Assembly (NCBI GenBank): GCA_951213105.1
Contig: OX578153.1
Coordinates: 55,118,020 to 55,182,019, forward strand
Length of the DNA stretch: 64,000 nucleotides
Direction: 5' to 3'
From: Amaurobius ferox
Lineage: Eukaryota; Arthropoda; Arachnida; Araneae; Amaurobiidae
The position numbers were made by a program, and so were the translations under genes. Position 1 is the first letter of the stretch, and the number at the start of each line of letters is the position of its first letter. The notes beneath the pieces are model-generated. The model did no database searches and had not been told where the DNA came from. It saw nothing but the letters and a program-made list of their open reading frames with translations. Shown one piece after another: positions 1-9,968 of this stretch.

Positions 1-151
1 CATAATAAAGTTTCACTTTATCATCTTCACTCAGGGAACTGTTGAGAATGCGAGCCATTTCCTTATCGAAATCGGTTCTATACTTTTCTGTAGCAACATG
101 TTTAGATAAAGAGTCTTCAGGAACCAAGGGATACTTTTTAGCGTGCTCCAT
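1..151 (-). CDS. Conserved Polinton protein, partial at window edge
   Basis: An ATG at 151 opens a frame that stays open to base 1 (50 codons) and leaves the window. The visible N-terminal part has a lysine-rich start, then a VPED motif, then an acidic stretch with DKEM and SEDDKVKLYY. This resembles a small conserved protein I associate with Polinton genomes, rich in 'LVPE' and 'LDxEM..IL' patterns; function unknown to me. Its start overlaps the stop of the gene at 138-467 by 14 nt, the tight packing expected inside a Polinton. The start is inferred from the first ATG. Assignment rests on motif resemblance and position only. Confidence 0.5.
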   Translation of the reverse strand, partial: MEHAKKYPLVPEDSLSKHVATEKYRTDFDKEMARILNSSLSEDDKVKLYY

Positions 152-467
152 TGAAAAGGGTTGTAATGACACTGAGGGCTGCTGGGATGAGCAAGTTCAG
201 AAAACCATCTTTCTGAATAATAAGCTTGCTCTTCAGGTAGAGTGGTTTACGCTTGTCTGCCAATTCTCGTAAAACAGTCTTGTGCTCTCGAAATATCCTC
301 TTTTGATAGTTCGTGAGTGGGATATTACCCCTTAATGTATTCAGGCTACACTCACAGATGGCTTTTATATAAGAGGGAGGAATCTTTTTTAACAAGTTCT
401 TTCGTAGTTTGGAGGAACAAGAATGAAGCAGCTATAATTGCTTCTGTTGTTGCTTGCTGAGTGTCAT
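138..467 (-). pseudogene. Small conserved Polinton protein with premature stop
   Basis: The ATG at 467 is followed by 11 codons and then an in-frame TAG at 432-434; the frame continues open to a TAA at 138-140, giving about 110 codons in all. The C-terminal part contains IKAICECSLNTLRGNIPL, a basic stretch (LRELADKRKPL) and a hydrophobic tail near FLNLLIPAALSVI. Small proteins with the ECxxNxLxGNIPL pattern and a hydrophobic end are a recurring component of Polintons; their role is not established as far as I know. It lies directly downstream of the ATPase. The stop makes it a probable pseudogene unless translation begins after it. Confidence 0.55.
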
Positions 468-524
468 CTTCACAACTGAGAGAATACTGCGCATGCGTAT
501 CCATTTATCCATTTCGAAAAAGGC

Positions 525-1151
525 TTAATGTCTCAGTTTATACACGTATTGTGCCTGATCTGATAAAATCGAGGTGCGCAAACGCATCTCTTCTGGAGTC
601 TCACTGCGCAGGTCTATAAACAAATAAGAATAAGGCTCTCGACTAGCATCTTTGTACACTTCTTGGAAGAAAGGCAGGTGTCTGGGAAACAGTTGTTTCC
701 CCAAATGCATGATTTGGCTCATGTCTCTTCGATTCTTAAAAAGTAGTAGATAATGGGCATTCAGAGTAATTTCACGCATTTCTTTCTCTTTATGAAAAAA
801 ATTTTGCGTGATAAACACCGCACTTAGATTTAAATGATGACTTCCTCTCGTAAACAAATGGGTTAATCGTTTATCGTTACCACATTCAATCATTAAATCG
901 CCTATAATAAAGAGAGTATTCAATCCCTGATACTCTTGATAGTTTTTAGGCAATCCTTCCACAAACAAAACGTTTGGGATTTCCTCGTATAAAGGCTGGT
1001 GGATCCCATAGAACCACACGATTTTGTCCGGAGGAGGCGAAAACATATCCCGCTTGCGTTTAATCATATCCCGCACAAAAAAACTCTTCCCACATCCTGT
1101 GGGACCCGAAATAACCATAGTAAAGGGGTGTTGTAAGGATAGGAACTCCAT
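525..1151 (-). CDS. Polinton packaging ATPase (FtsK/HerA, A32-like)
   Basis: This is a P-loop ATPase of the type thought to drive genome packaging in Polintons and related double-jelly-roll viruses. I chose the ATG at 1151, not the upstream TTG, because MEFLSLQHPFTM leads straight into the Walker A motif GPTGCGKS (about residues 15-22). A Walker B-like hydrophobic strand ending in acid (TLFIIGDLM) lies near residue 90, followed by THLFTRGSHH and FITQNFF, a sensor-like region typical of A32 ATPases. The ORF is uninterrupted at 208 codons, close to the usual Polinton ATPase length. It follows the protease gene with a 35-nt gap on the same strand. It is one of only two intact structural-cassette genes here. 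Confidence 0.9.
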   Translation of the reverse strand: MEFLSLQHPFTMVISGPTGCGKSFFVRDMIKRKRDMFSPPPDKIVWFYGIHQPLYEEIPNVLFVEGLPKNYQEYQGLNTLFIIGDLMIECGNDKRLTHLFTRGSHHLNLSAVFITQNFFHKEKEMREITLNAHYLLLFKNRRDMSQIMHLGKQLFPRHLPFFQEVYKDASREPYSYLFIDLRSETPEEMRLRTSILSDQAQYVYKLRH

Positions 1152-1186
1152 CGTAAATAACAAGATCAGTATGTTGACATCAATAT

Positions 1187-1663
1187 TTATTGGTAAAAAG
1201 ATGCACTTATGTGAAAGCGCTTGGTTACAAAGTTATATACATTAACATCATTACATACATCGTGGGGTACAAAGGGTAATAAAAAGTCTTTCAAAGAAGA
1301 TCCTCGACATCTTGAATACAAATAATAGATACAATAGTGTCCACAAACAGCTGTTACATTGCTTTGTAGAGGCATGGGGTTATACTCTTGGTGCTGGAAC
1401 GTAGAAACAAAGTCCGAGAGAGGTCCTTCAAAGGTTGCAGGTGGGTCTCCGTAAGAATCAAAGAATTCTATCGAGTCTTTATCCTTCATGTAGAAGGCTA
1501 CCCAATGGCTTCCTGGCTCGGTCGAAACATCCACGTTGGCAACCAAACAGGCTGGGAATGTCACAATGTCTTGGGGTAGTAAATCACTCGGAAAAACGCC
1601 CAGAAATGCGTCCTTGGTTATAGGATTCTTGGAGAGGGTTTTATCCAATTGCTGGCTTTCCAT
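1187..1663 (-). CDS. Polinton cysteine protease (adenain-like)
   Basis: This is a maturation protease related to adenovirus protease (clan CE), expected to process capsid precursors. The ATG at 1663 starts a 158-codon open frame, about normal length. Visible catalytic features are His in GSHWVAFY (about residue 53), the acidic position in IEFFDSYG (about 69), Gln in LQSNVTAVCG and the nucleophile Cys seven residues later in CGHYC; the Gln-to-Cys spacing equals that of adenain. NDVNVYNFV near the end is also typical of Polinton proteases. It sits between capsid and ATPase genes in the standard order and has no breaks, so it could still encode a folded enzyme. Confidence 0.9.
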   Translation of the reverse strand: MESQQLDKTLSKNPITKDAFLGVFPSDLLPQDIVTFPACLVANVDVSTEPGSHWVAFYMKDKDSIEFFDSYGDPPATFEGPLSDFVSTFQHQEYNPMPLQSNVTAVCGHYCIYYLYSRCRGSSLKDFLLPFVPHDVCNDVNVYNFVTKRFHISASFYQ

Positions 1664-1854
1664 GATTAATTGGCAAAATCACACAAAATATGTCTAGACT
1701 TGTTAATTTCAACCACGTTTTCAAATTAAGCATACAGTAGAATGGAGATGGTTTACTTTAAAGATTCCGAAAACTTGATTTCCAATCGTAAATTACCCTG
1801 GTGCTGTAGATTCATATGAGGACCATCGCACATATCAGGCGATAAATCAAATGC

Positions 1855-2953
1855 TTACAAGGTAAATCCCTTTGCAAATTCGTCTCGGGTCAGATGAATT
1901 CCTTTGTCTTGGTTAAATCCGGGGAATAAGGAGTGATAGGCACGGATATAGTTGTTTTTGTTAAAGTTCAATTCCAAGGGCCTGCTGGGTACTAGAAGTC
2001 CATCCACGTAGACACATAGAAAATTCACGTTGTAATGACCTAGCAGGAAAGGGTTCGAATCATACTGTCCATTCATACCTGCATTGCTTAAACAGGCAAC
2101 GACCACTCTTTTAGGCATCACACCTAAAAAGGCATTATCGTGCTTAAAAGACCAACTGCCTTTAGAAACAGAATACGTCTTACACAGAACGCGGTCAATG
2201 GGATACTTGGGCGTGTGCTTCTCCAGGGTAACACGCCGGGACCCACTTTCACTTTTCGAATAAACATGGAAGCATGCTCTATCATCACTTTACAATCAGG
2301 TTTGGCAGCACTAGTCACTAAACAAAAGTCTGATTTGCTACGTGTCATCTTTATCTTCATGTCCACTAAATTCAATATAAGGCGATTCTGCTGAAAAATG
2401 TCTGAATGAATCGGTCCAATCATATCCACAGTTTGCCTTTGTTTGCTTAATTCATATCTTTGTTTCAGTCCTTCGTTAACATCTTTTTCTGCAAGAGGGT
2501 TGGTATTGCTCAGGTGGGTGTCTTTAAAGAAACATTCACAGGTCAATAAACTTTTCTTGGTATCGGCTCCATAGTTCAAGAGGGTTTCTATATAGGCTCT
2601 GTAGGGATAGGTGTTGGTCGCTGAAGAAATAACTCGGTCATTCAAACTCACATCCACTTGGGAGAACAGCGAATGTAGAAATAAGTTCACAGGGGCCACT
2701 GGTCCTTTGTCGGCTATAGGCGATCCATCCGATTTCACAATCTTTGCTTTCACGTATAGAAAGGAAGAACCCAGATCCATATATTCATCTCCGCTTCCAG
2801 ATATGTTAAATTCCTCGGGGCCTCCATCTCGTATATTAGAGAGGGGTGATATTCGATAAAGTGTCCTTCTTCTATAGCTGTCTGAGTAGGTGGGGTCACG
2901 AATGAATCCAATTCACTCTTGATACAGGGTGAAGGATCTTTATGAATAGGCAT
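1855..2953 (-). pseudogene. Polinton major capsid protein, two frameshifts
   Basis: Three consecutive minus-strand frames together cover a double-jelly-roll major capsid protein (often annotated 'F54H12.2-like'). The first frame begins with ATG at 2953; the second is used from about 2835 and includes PVNLFLHSLFSQVDVSLNDR, NTYPYRAYIETLLNY and ELSKQRQTVDMIGPIHSDIF; the third takes over near 2235 and includes GHYNVNFLCVYVDG, LFPGFN and the end DEFAKGFTL. These are recognisable capsid blocks in the right order, so the gene is full length or nearly so, but broken by two single-step frame changes. It is inactive unless these are sequence errors. It lies between the protease and the small basic protein. 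Confidence 0.85.
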
Positions 2954-2955
2954 CT

Positions 2956-3312
2956 TTAGGCGAAAATATCTCGTGTTCTCGCGGTCTTTACTGAAGTGGG
3001 AATGAAGTGATTCTCGGATCGCTTCCTCTTTTTATTGCTTTTTCCAGAACCAATCATAGTCTTCATCTTGGTTGCAGCCTTGTCTGTTAAATTACGACCT
3101 GCTTCCTTTAAATGACGCTTGGCTACCACTTCTAAATCTTCTCCACTGGATACATCTCCCATCACTTTGAGTCCACTCTGCCATATTTGCTTTCCCACGG
3201 CTTTGGCACCCGATTTAAGAATGGGTACAGCCGCTCTAAAAAAGGAACGAAACAAACTTCCAAATCCATGTCCTTTTTAAAATGCAGATCCTTGATAATA
3301 ATCCAAACCATT
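2956..3312 (-). pseudogene. Small basic Polinton virion-like protein with stop
   Basis: The frame ending at 2956 encodes FRSFFRAAVPILKSGAKAV, then KRHLKEAGRNLTDKAATKM, then a basic patch (GSGKSNKKRKR) and a short tail. This arrangement is the small basic protein usually found next to the Polinton capsid gene, possibly a minor virion or core component. The frame extends upstream of the apparent start (GHGFGSL) but meets TAA at 3277-3279; beyond it the same frame still resembles the family (NGLDYYQGSAF), so the stop looks like a CAA-to-TAA change. No ATG is left downstream of the stop in a suitable place. Called a pseudogene for that reason. Confidence 0.7.
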
Positions 3313-3399
3313 ACCGGTTGCTGAAGATAGTAGTCTTCAAAAGATTAGGAGTTATGTTCAGGATATTTTAGGAGTAATAGTGAAATGTATAATATCAAT

Positions 3400-3730
3400 A
3401 ATTGTGTTTCTTTTTTTTAAAGTGTCAAAGTTTCAAAAACTAACAAATATGCATTTTCAACTAGTACATTTCAAAAAATGTGTTTTTACGCATTTCAAAA
3501 AACAACATGCGTGTTTTAATCCACCTAAATTTCATATGTGTACAAATTTTAAGCAAAAATGAACAAAAACGTCTTTTAAAGTGTTTTAGTTTCACAAATG
3601 TGTGTTTTCAACTTTCAAATTTTCACAAAAATGTGTTTAAATTGCTGCAATTTCGCAAATGTAAGTTTTTACTTGCAAAAAAACTAACAAATACACGTTT
3701 TGAACTAGCCGAATGTCGAGAATTACGGGA
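3400..3730 (+). repeat. Degenerate AT-rich minisatellite after polB
   Basis: About nine diverged repeats of roughly 34-36 bp share a core like TTTCACAAATGTGTTTTCAA. The short ORFs across it are by-products of the repeat. A reverse-complementary copy lies at 19560-19880, also just beyond a polymerase C-terminus, so this is part of the Polinton interval between polymerase and structural genes rather than an independent insertion. Confidence 0.6.
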
Positions 3731-3964
3731 ATAGGGGATTACAACTATCTCAATGTGGTAAAGTCTCTTTAAAAATTAGGTGTTGTTAGAAAAATATTAT
3801 TTGTTTTTTAATTATGGGCTCACCTCCACCCGGTGTATAGGATATACCGCCACAATTCAATCTAGCATGGTTTAGCCTTTTAAATTTGATAATGACCATA
3901 TGCTAGGGTCTTGATACCATCATATAATATATGACGCTTATCATCATAGGGGAATAACTCCATT

Positions 3965-4730
3965 TTAATTTGCTTCACAGTATAAATCTGATGGCCTTGC
4001 AATTTTAAATTGTTCGACTCTATTATATCTTCGCCTTGTTAGATAGTTATAATAATCCTCATGATGGTCAAACTTTTTTACAACATTCTTATTAACACCT
4101 CTAGCAGTTTTCTTTTCAATTAGAAGTGTTTTTAGGCTGTACATTTTTGATCTTAGGCCTACAAACTCCACGGCAGCCGTTCCATTCAACTCGACTTTCA
4201 TTTTTCCAATCATTTATTTATCCTTATTGGAATGAAGCGTATGATCCCATGGATAATCCGAAAAGTCAAAATAGTCTTCATAACTTTCAAAACCTTTGTA
4301 AATATCCTCTATTTCAATTTCATAGCACAGGGAATCTGTGTCTGTGAAAAGCAATTCGGCTGTACTTCCATACACCTTCTTAAAAAAACATAATGGAACT
4401 CATACATAAGTGTTTTACTCAAATCATCCAGTACTGAAAAACCTACATAGATGAGTCTATACAGTTTCAAATTAGTCTTATGCATATGAACTGCGACCAG
4501 ATCTTCATTAAATATTTTGAAGTAGTGTAAGACTGGTGATGCAAGTAATTTTTTCAATCTCTTCTCAGTCTGTACTAGTTTAATATCAAGTCCTTTTCTC
4601 AAGTTTTCCATAGTTTTTCCGAACACTGCGTTGTTCATAAGTTTGAGCAAATCTTTTTAAAAGGAATTTTTCGCTAGCATTCTCTTTTCAGTGTAAAATT
4701 GTGCGTAGGGCTTCAACCAGGGGCTTGCTT
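3965..4730 (-). pseudogene. Polinton DNA polymerase B, C-terminal part
   Basis: This is the C-terminal segment of a protein-primed family-B DNA polymerase. Reading down from 4730: a region before KLMNNAVFGKTMENLR (the conserved Kx3NSxYG-like motif B), then SKTLMYEFHYVF, then, in another frame near 4318-4345, the palm motif C FTDTDS, and finally MIGKMKVELNG to the terminus at 3965. At least two frame changes separate these blocks. The segment stops abruptly at 4730 in the middle of the palm; the preceding part of the gene is found at 14072 and above on the same strand, so the two are read as one gene split by an insertion. A closely similar copy in opposite orientation is at 18545-19400. Confidence 0.85.
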
Positions 4731-4739
4731 ATGTCGTGA

Positions 4740-5740
4740 TGGAATTTGTCACTCTTATGTAAATTGTATAATTATGATACTTTTTAAACTTTTATATTAA
4801 TATTTAATTAATCTGTGTCTTGGAACCCTCATGTCATTATATATATTTTACCATATTTAAATGTATCTGAATCTGTATTGAATTGTGGCCATTTTTATTT
4901 CATAATAATTCTTTCACACTCGAGGAACAGCGACCGTTATTCAAGGTCGCACTTGTTTGCTGGTGGAGACAGTTGTCTCCATTTTTTTCGCTATGTTGGG
5001 TGATGCAATCTTGTGCTGGATTTCGTGTTGTTCTGCACGTGCCTTGAACTTTGTCGTTTGAAGGGGCGGATCCCTGGATATATTTGAAATGGAAGCATTT
5101 TTGTATTGGTGGATAAGAGAAGATGTGAGCCCCTTGTAATTTTCGATTGGACGGGTTCTGGATCCACCTAGAATGTTTAAAAGCTGTATGATTCTTGATT
5201 CTGGGCTCTCCCTGTAAAAACAACGTCGAACCCATGAACGGCTCGGAACTTATCCCCCAGGCTGAGTTCCGGCGCTGTGGGGCTTGGGGGGGGAGACGCT
5301 ACTGCCGCTATCATCGCCACTGCATAACTGGATCCCTACTGATGCCGAGCCTCGATGTTGCCTGCCGCCGTTGACCGTCCGGGAACCTCCTGTTCCGGAT
5401 GCCTGCAGACCGCTACAGATGGAGCCGTGATGAAGCCTGAGCCCTGTGCGGACCGTTGCTCGTATTCTACTCGCCAGCCTGCCGCCTCTCCTTGGTCGGG
5501 GAAGATTTCTCCCCGAGGATACTCCGGTGGATGTTTTGACTTCGTCTTTTCTTGAGTCCTTCCAGATATGGAGGTAAGCGACCTTTTCGGTAATTGGTGG
5601 CTGCGATGCCTCGACTGACTTGTGTACCGGCGGACTGATCCTCCTGATGTATTCTCAAGATCTTCTGAATTAAATTGCTATTAAATTAATTCCTTGAAGT
5701 AAAATAATCGAATTAAAGTAAATTAACAGTTAAGCCTTAA
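4740..5740. other. Unassigned region with GC-rich block
   Basis: AT-rich at the left, then distinctly GC-richer from about 4910 to 5640 than anything around it. Several overlapping short ORFs on both strands (62-111 codons) show no family I recognise. The compositional step suggests a separate inserted sequence, but I see no ends or repeats that define it. Confidence 0.3.
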
Positions 5741-5920
5741 GCGTTCCTCGAGTGTTGTTGTTGAGACCCAGACCGTCCGACCTACCAGAAAGGTGTTGAA
5801 GACCCAGACCGTCCGACTCGTCACCAAGGACTTGAGCATCTATTTGGACGGCCGGGAAAGGAGTTAGCGGAAGCCAACTTCAACCGGCCCTCGTCCGACG
5901 GTCCATAGCAACGTTAATTA
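5741..5920 (-). repeat. SINE fragment with rearranged body
   Basis: Begins with the 15-mer GCGTTCCTCGAGTGT (5741-5755), then the reverse of the SINE 3' end (TTGTTGTTGAGACCCAGACC), with the 'accgtccgac' block repeated twice and a diverged middle ending near 5920. The tRNA-like part is absent. The same 15-mer flanks the full SINE at 13276. Confidence 0.5.
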
Positions 5921-6257
5921 GAAAATCATAATAATATTTACAGGAGATTTACATATCTGATTCACAACATTGGAACTTCTGTGAATTTTATTTTTTAAAA
6001 GTGAGCAGCACCATAAAAAGTAAAATAAATGTTGGTGACAAATGTTACATCCTTAGGTAAAAACTGTGGAGTAACAAGAACACTCCCGAAAGCAAAACGA
6101 GGAGTAAACAACTAAAACAACCACCAAAAACATCACAAGACAAGTACAGCAAATACAAGACAACAAATACAGCGATACACCAAAGGTAACACCTCCAGAA
6201 AAAACACAGGAAGACCGACCAAAGGGAAAAGAATAAAGGGACAAACTCACAAGCTGA

Positions 6258-9200
6258 TCAGGTAATTTGGTTTGAGATGTCTCTAGCAATGAGAACACAG
6301 TTTTTTAATTTTTCAACGGAATAATTATTAGAGCTGACTCTCGAGAACCAGACTGCACAATTTGCGGGAGAGGGTTTAATTAAATGAAATTTTTTAGTAT
6401 GGGGGCAAGCAAAAACAAAGTGATCGGCGTCACCAAATGCGCCGCAAGTACAGCTAGATGTAGATTTTTGTTTGAAATAGAATAAGTAGTCCATGAATGG
6501 GCCATGGCCAGTTAGAAAATAAATAAGATATTTGTTTGTGATTTGAAGGGAAGGGTTGACCCGGGGGAGAAAGGAGGAAATGCGAGCAGGATCATGCGTC
6601 CGGGGGGAAATATAAGAATTTAAATAAGTTTGCCAATGAAGGGAGATGTTTTGTTTACAATAATTTTTTAGAAGGGAAAAAGGGAAGGGAAGGGAAAAGG
6701 GAGAGCCGGAAGAGGTAGCAATTTTAGCATACTTGTCAGCAGTCTCGTTCCCCGAGATGTCAGAGTGGGCCTTAACCCAACGGATATTAATGAGCTTTTT
6801 ATTAGAAATTGCATTTAATTTAATTTTTGAGAGATAACTAGATTTATTTTTAATAGAGTTAAAAGCCGAAAGGGAAGAAAGACTATCAGTATAAATATTA
6901 ATTTTTGTATTATTTGATGAGGCCCAGTCAATAGCATAATCAATGGCAGAAATTTCTGCCTGAAAAACTGTGTTCCCATTGGCTAGTTTAAAGGTAAATG
7001 TGTCTTGAAGTGTTTCATTTTTGAATACACAGACAGCAAAACCAGTGTTTCCATCAATGGAAGAGCCATCTGTATAAACATTGAAATTAGAAAATGAGGA
7101 GGGAGGAAGGGGGACAAGGTTAGCAATACGTTGAGAGGGAGGAATAGCAGAAATTGGGCGGTTAGAGTCAAACAAGGAAGGGGCAGGGACGGGCAGATTA
7201 GAAAAAATATTAATACGATGTTTCCAAAACATATATTTTTTAAAATTTGTGTTTATTATGATATGAATAGGGGGGATACCAGTGATGGAGCATAGAGAAA
7301 TGTTAGAAGTGGTACGAAAACCAGAAGAAATTTTTAATAGGAAAATCCTTTGAAGAGAGAGAAGCTTTTTGACCTGGTCCCCAGTTAATGCCCCGCCCCA
7401 AATTCCCGCACCATAAATTAAAGACTTTTCGATAACCGTTAAATACCAAATTTTTAAAAAGGATTTGTCTACCCCCCAGTTACTGCCAGACACCCGCCCA
7501 AAGGTGTTGGCAACCTTATAACATTTCTCCTTGAGGTTAAAAATGTGTGTACTCCATTTAAGGTTATCGTCTATAGTGATTCCTAAGTAGATAAGAGAGC
7601 GGGAGGTAGGTATTTTATAATTTAAGATTTTAAAGGAGGGCCTATTACGTATTTTGGTTCTATTCTTATTAAATATTATAGCTTTGCATTTCGCTGGTGA
7701 GACTGAGAGTTTAAGGTTAGAAAGGGTTGTGGAAATTAAATTTAATAAATTGTTTGTGTTTGAGCGAAGGGTAAAAAGATTAACACCGTAAGTAACCACC
7801 GCGAGATCATCCGCGAAGGCTTGAATGTGATAAAGATCATTATTAAGATTGAGAATAGCGTTAAAGTAGATGCTCCACAAGGTAGGGGATATAACCGAAC
7901 CCTGTGGGGCGCCCATCGAAATTGTTTTATTAAGTTTGAGAGATTTATCAGAAAAGGAAATTTGTCTGTTTGTCAAATATGAAAATAAAAAATATTGAAA
8001 ATTCTGTGGAAGGTCTATATTATTAAAGGCTTGTGGTAGAATATTCCAATTCAGGCTATCAAAAGCCCCGCAGATGTCCACGGTGGTTAACGATACAAAA
8101 TTTTTGGATTTGTGGACTTTTATTGATTCGATCAGCCTGTGAGCGGCATCTTCGCAACAGGTTAGCTCTCTGAACACAAACTGCAGGGGATGAAGAGCTC
8201 CCTCAGTCGACAGCCAAAAGTTAAGTTTTGTTATAAAAAAAGTTTCTAGTATTTTACCAAAAGTGGGAAGGAGGGAAATGGGACGAAAGGAGGAACAAAG
8301 GGAAGGATTTTTGCCCGGCTTGTTAAAAAATAAAATATTTGCGTTCCTGAGGCAGGAGGGAAAGTGACAAAGTTTAAAACAGAAGTTGATAGATTTAGAT
8401 AAAAGGGAGGGAAAAAATTCATATAGCTGTTTCCAGATGGCAAAGTCCAGGAAATCCAGTCCTGGAGCTTTGCCCATTTTTAAATTGTTGAAGACTGAAA
8501 GGAGCTCCACATCAGAGACAACTCCCAAGCCTCCTTCTGGGACAGAGAAAGTCGGAAAACCTTGAAAATCTATATCCTCTTTAAAGTGGTGATCCAAAAG
8601 ACGTAAAAGTTTATCATGGTGGCTGAGGGAGGGAGAATCCGGGAAGTGCAGATTTAAATTTGTAAATTTTTTAAAGTTTTGAAAAGAAAATTTGAAATGA
8701 GAGCCAAAGGTTTGGGTGCAGCCAGAACAATATTTTTTCCAGGATTCTAGGCGCGAATTTTTAATTAATAGTTTATATTTTGCCCTATTGCGTTTATAAA
8801 GTAATTTAGCAGCATTAATTTCACCGGGGGAGGCAGAGTTCCTCTCGAGTGATTTAATTCTTTTAAAGAGAGCAGTTACAAAGTTACGAAATTTCGACAA
8901 TTCCTGATTCCACCAAGAGAAATTAGTAATTTTAGATTTTTTCTTTCTTATGAAGGAAATGGCGCAGTTTTGTGTCAGGTCTATAAAAGTTTTAAAGTAA
9001 TTATCTAGAGAAGAACTATCGGTTATTTTATCTAAGAGGGAATATAAGAGTTGAAGGTGTGATTTAAAGTTATAAATGAATTTCCCAATTCCATATTGGG
9101 TTTTTAAAAAGAAGGAATCGTTTAAAAGGGGGGAAATATTTAATATTATTTGAATGAATTTATGGTCACTGTGAGAATCACTCGAGAGGACTTCCCAACT

Positions 9201-9781
9201 CTGCAGAGAATCAAAGAGGGAGAAGTTTAATAATGTAAGATCGGGATAACCAATACCGGAGTGGGAATCGAATGTTGGACCACAACCGGGATCATTACAC
9301 AAGAGGAGATTATTACTTATGCAAAAATCTATAAGATCAAGGCCCCTTTGGTCGGTAAAATTGTAACCCCACGTCCGAGCTCGAGCATTAAAGTCGCCAA
9401 GGAGAAGGGTGTCATTGTTAAAGAAATCGTAAGGTGAAAGTTCTGCCAATAACAAGGTAAAATCATCATGAGGGGGGAAGTATAAGCTCCCAACAGAGAG
9501 AAATTTGCCTGAGGGGAGAAGAATTTCGATAAAAATTGAAGAAGAAGTTTTAAATTTGAAATTAACGGAGAAAGAAGTATTAAAAATTAATATTATGGCT
9601 TTTAATGAAAGGGAAGAGAATTGAAGGATGCCAGGGGGGGGGGAGATAAGATTTTTTCCTTATTCACATATGGCTCCTGAAGGCACAATATATCTATTTT
9701 GTTGTCTATTGCATATTTAATAGCATTGGAATGGGCCACCAACGAATGGTTGGTATTAATTTGGATGCATTTAATTGACAT
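6258..9781 (-). CDS. LINE ORF2: endonuclease, reverse transcriptase, RNase H
   Basis: The likely start is ATG at 9781 (MSIKCIQINTNHS, the N-terminus of an APE-like endonuclease, followed by LCLQEPYV). A run of ten G on the plus strand (9634-9643) puts this start out of frame with the rest. The downstream frame is open from there to the stop at 6258. It contains the endonuclease motifs GDFNARA (around 9390) and SDSHSDHKF (around 9165), RT with SSFRPISLLPTFGKILE and the active site AFADDLAVV (around 7815), RNase H with YTDGSSIDGN (7085), YTDSLSS and WVKAHSDISGNETAD (6760), and a terminal CTCGAFGDADHFVFACP finger. All catalytic signatures are present, so the copy looks young; the single indel may be real or a sequencing error. 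Confidence 0.85.
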
Positions 9782-9968
9782 TTAAAAAGTAAGATAGTAA
9801 AATGCCAGAGCCCGGACAGGGGAAGGAGCGAGAACATTTGAGTTCTACGGCAAGGGAAAAAAGGGGGAAGGTACAAATTACATATATACATATATACAAT
9901 TTTAGTTACACGTTTATACAATAATATGTACAAAATATATTGCAGAGTAGGTTTGATATGAAATCAAC

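Noticed and set aside
3380..3734. Coding ORFs after the polymerase
   Set aside because: They follow a degenerate 34-36-bp repeat, and the inverted copy at 19560-19880 has ORFs in unrelated positions.
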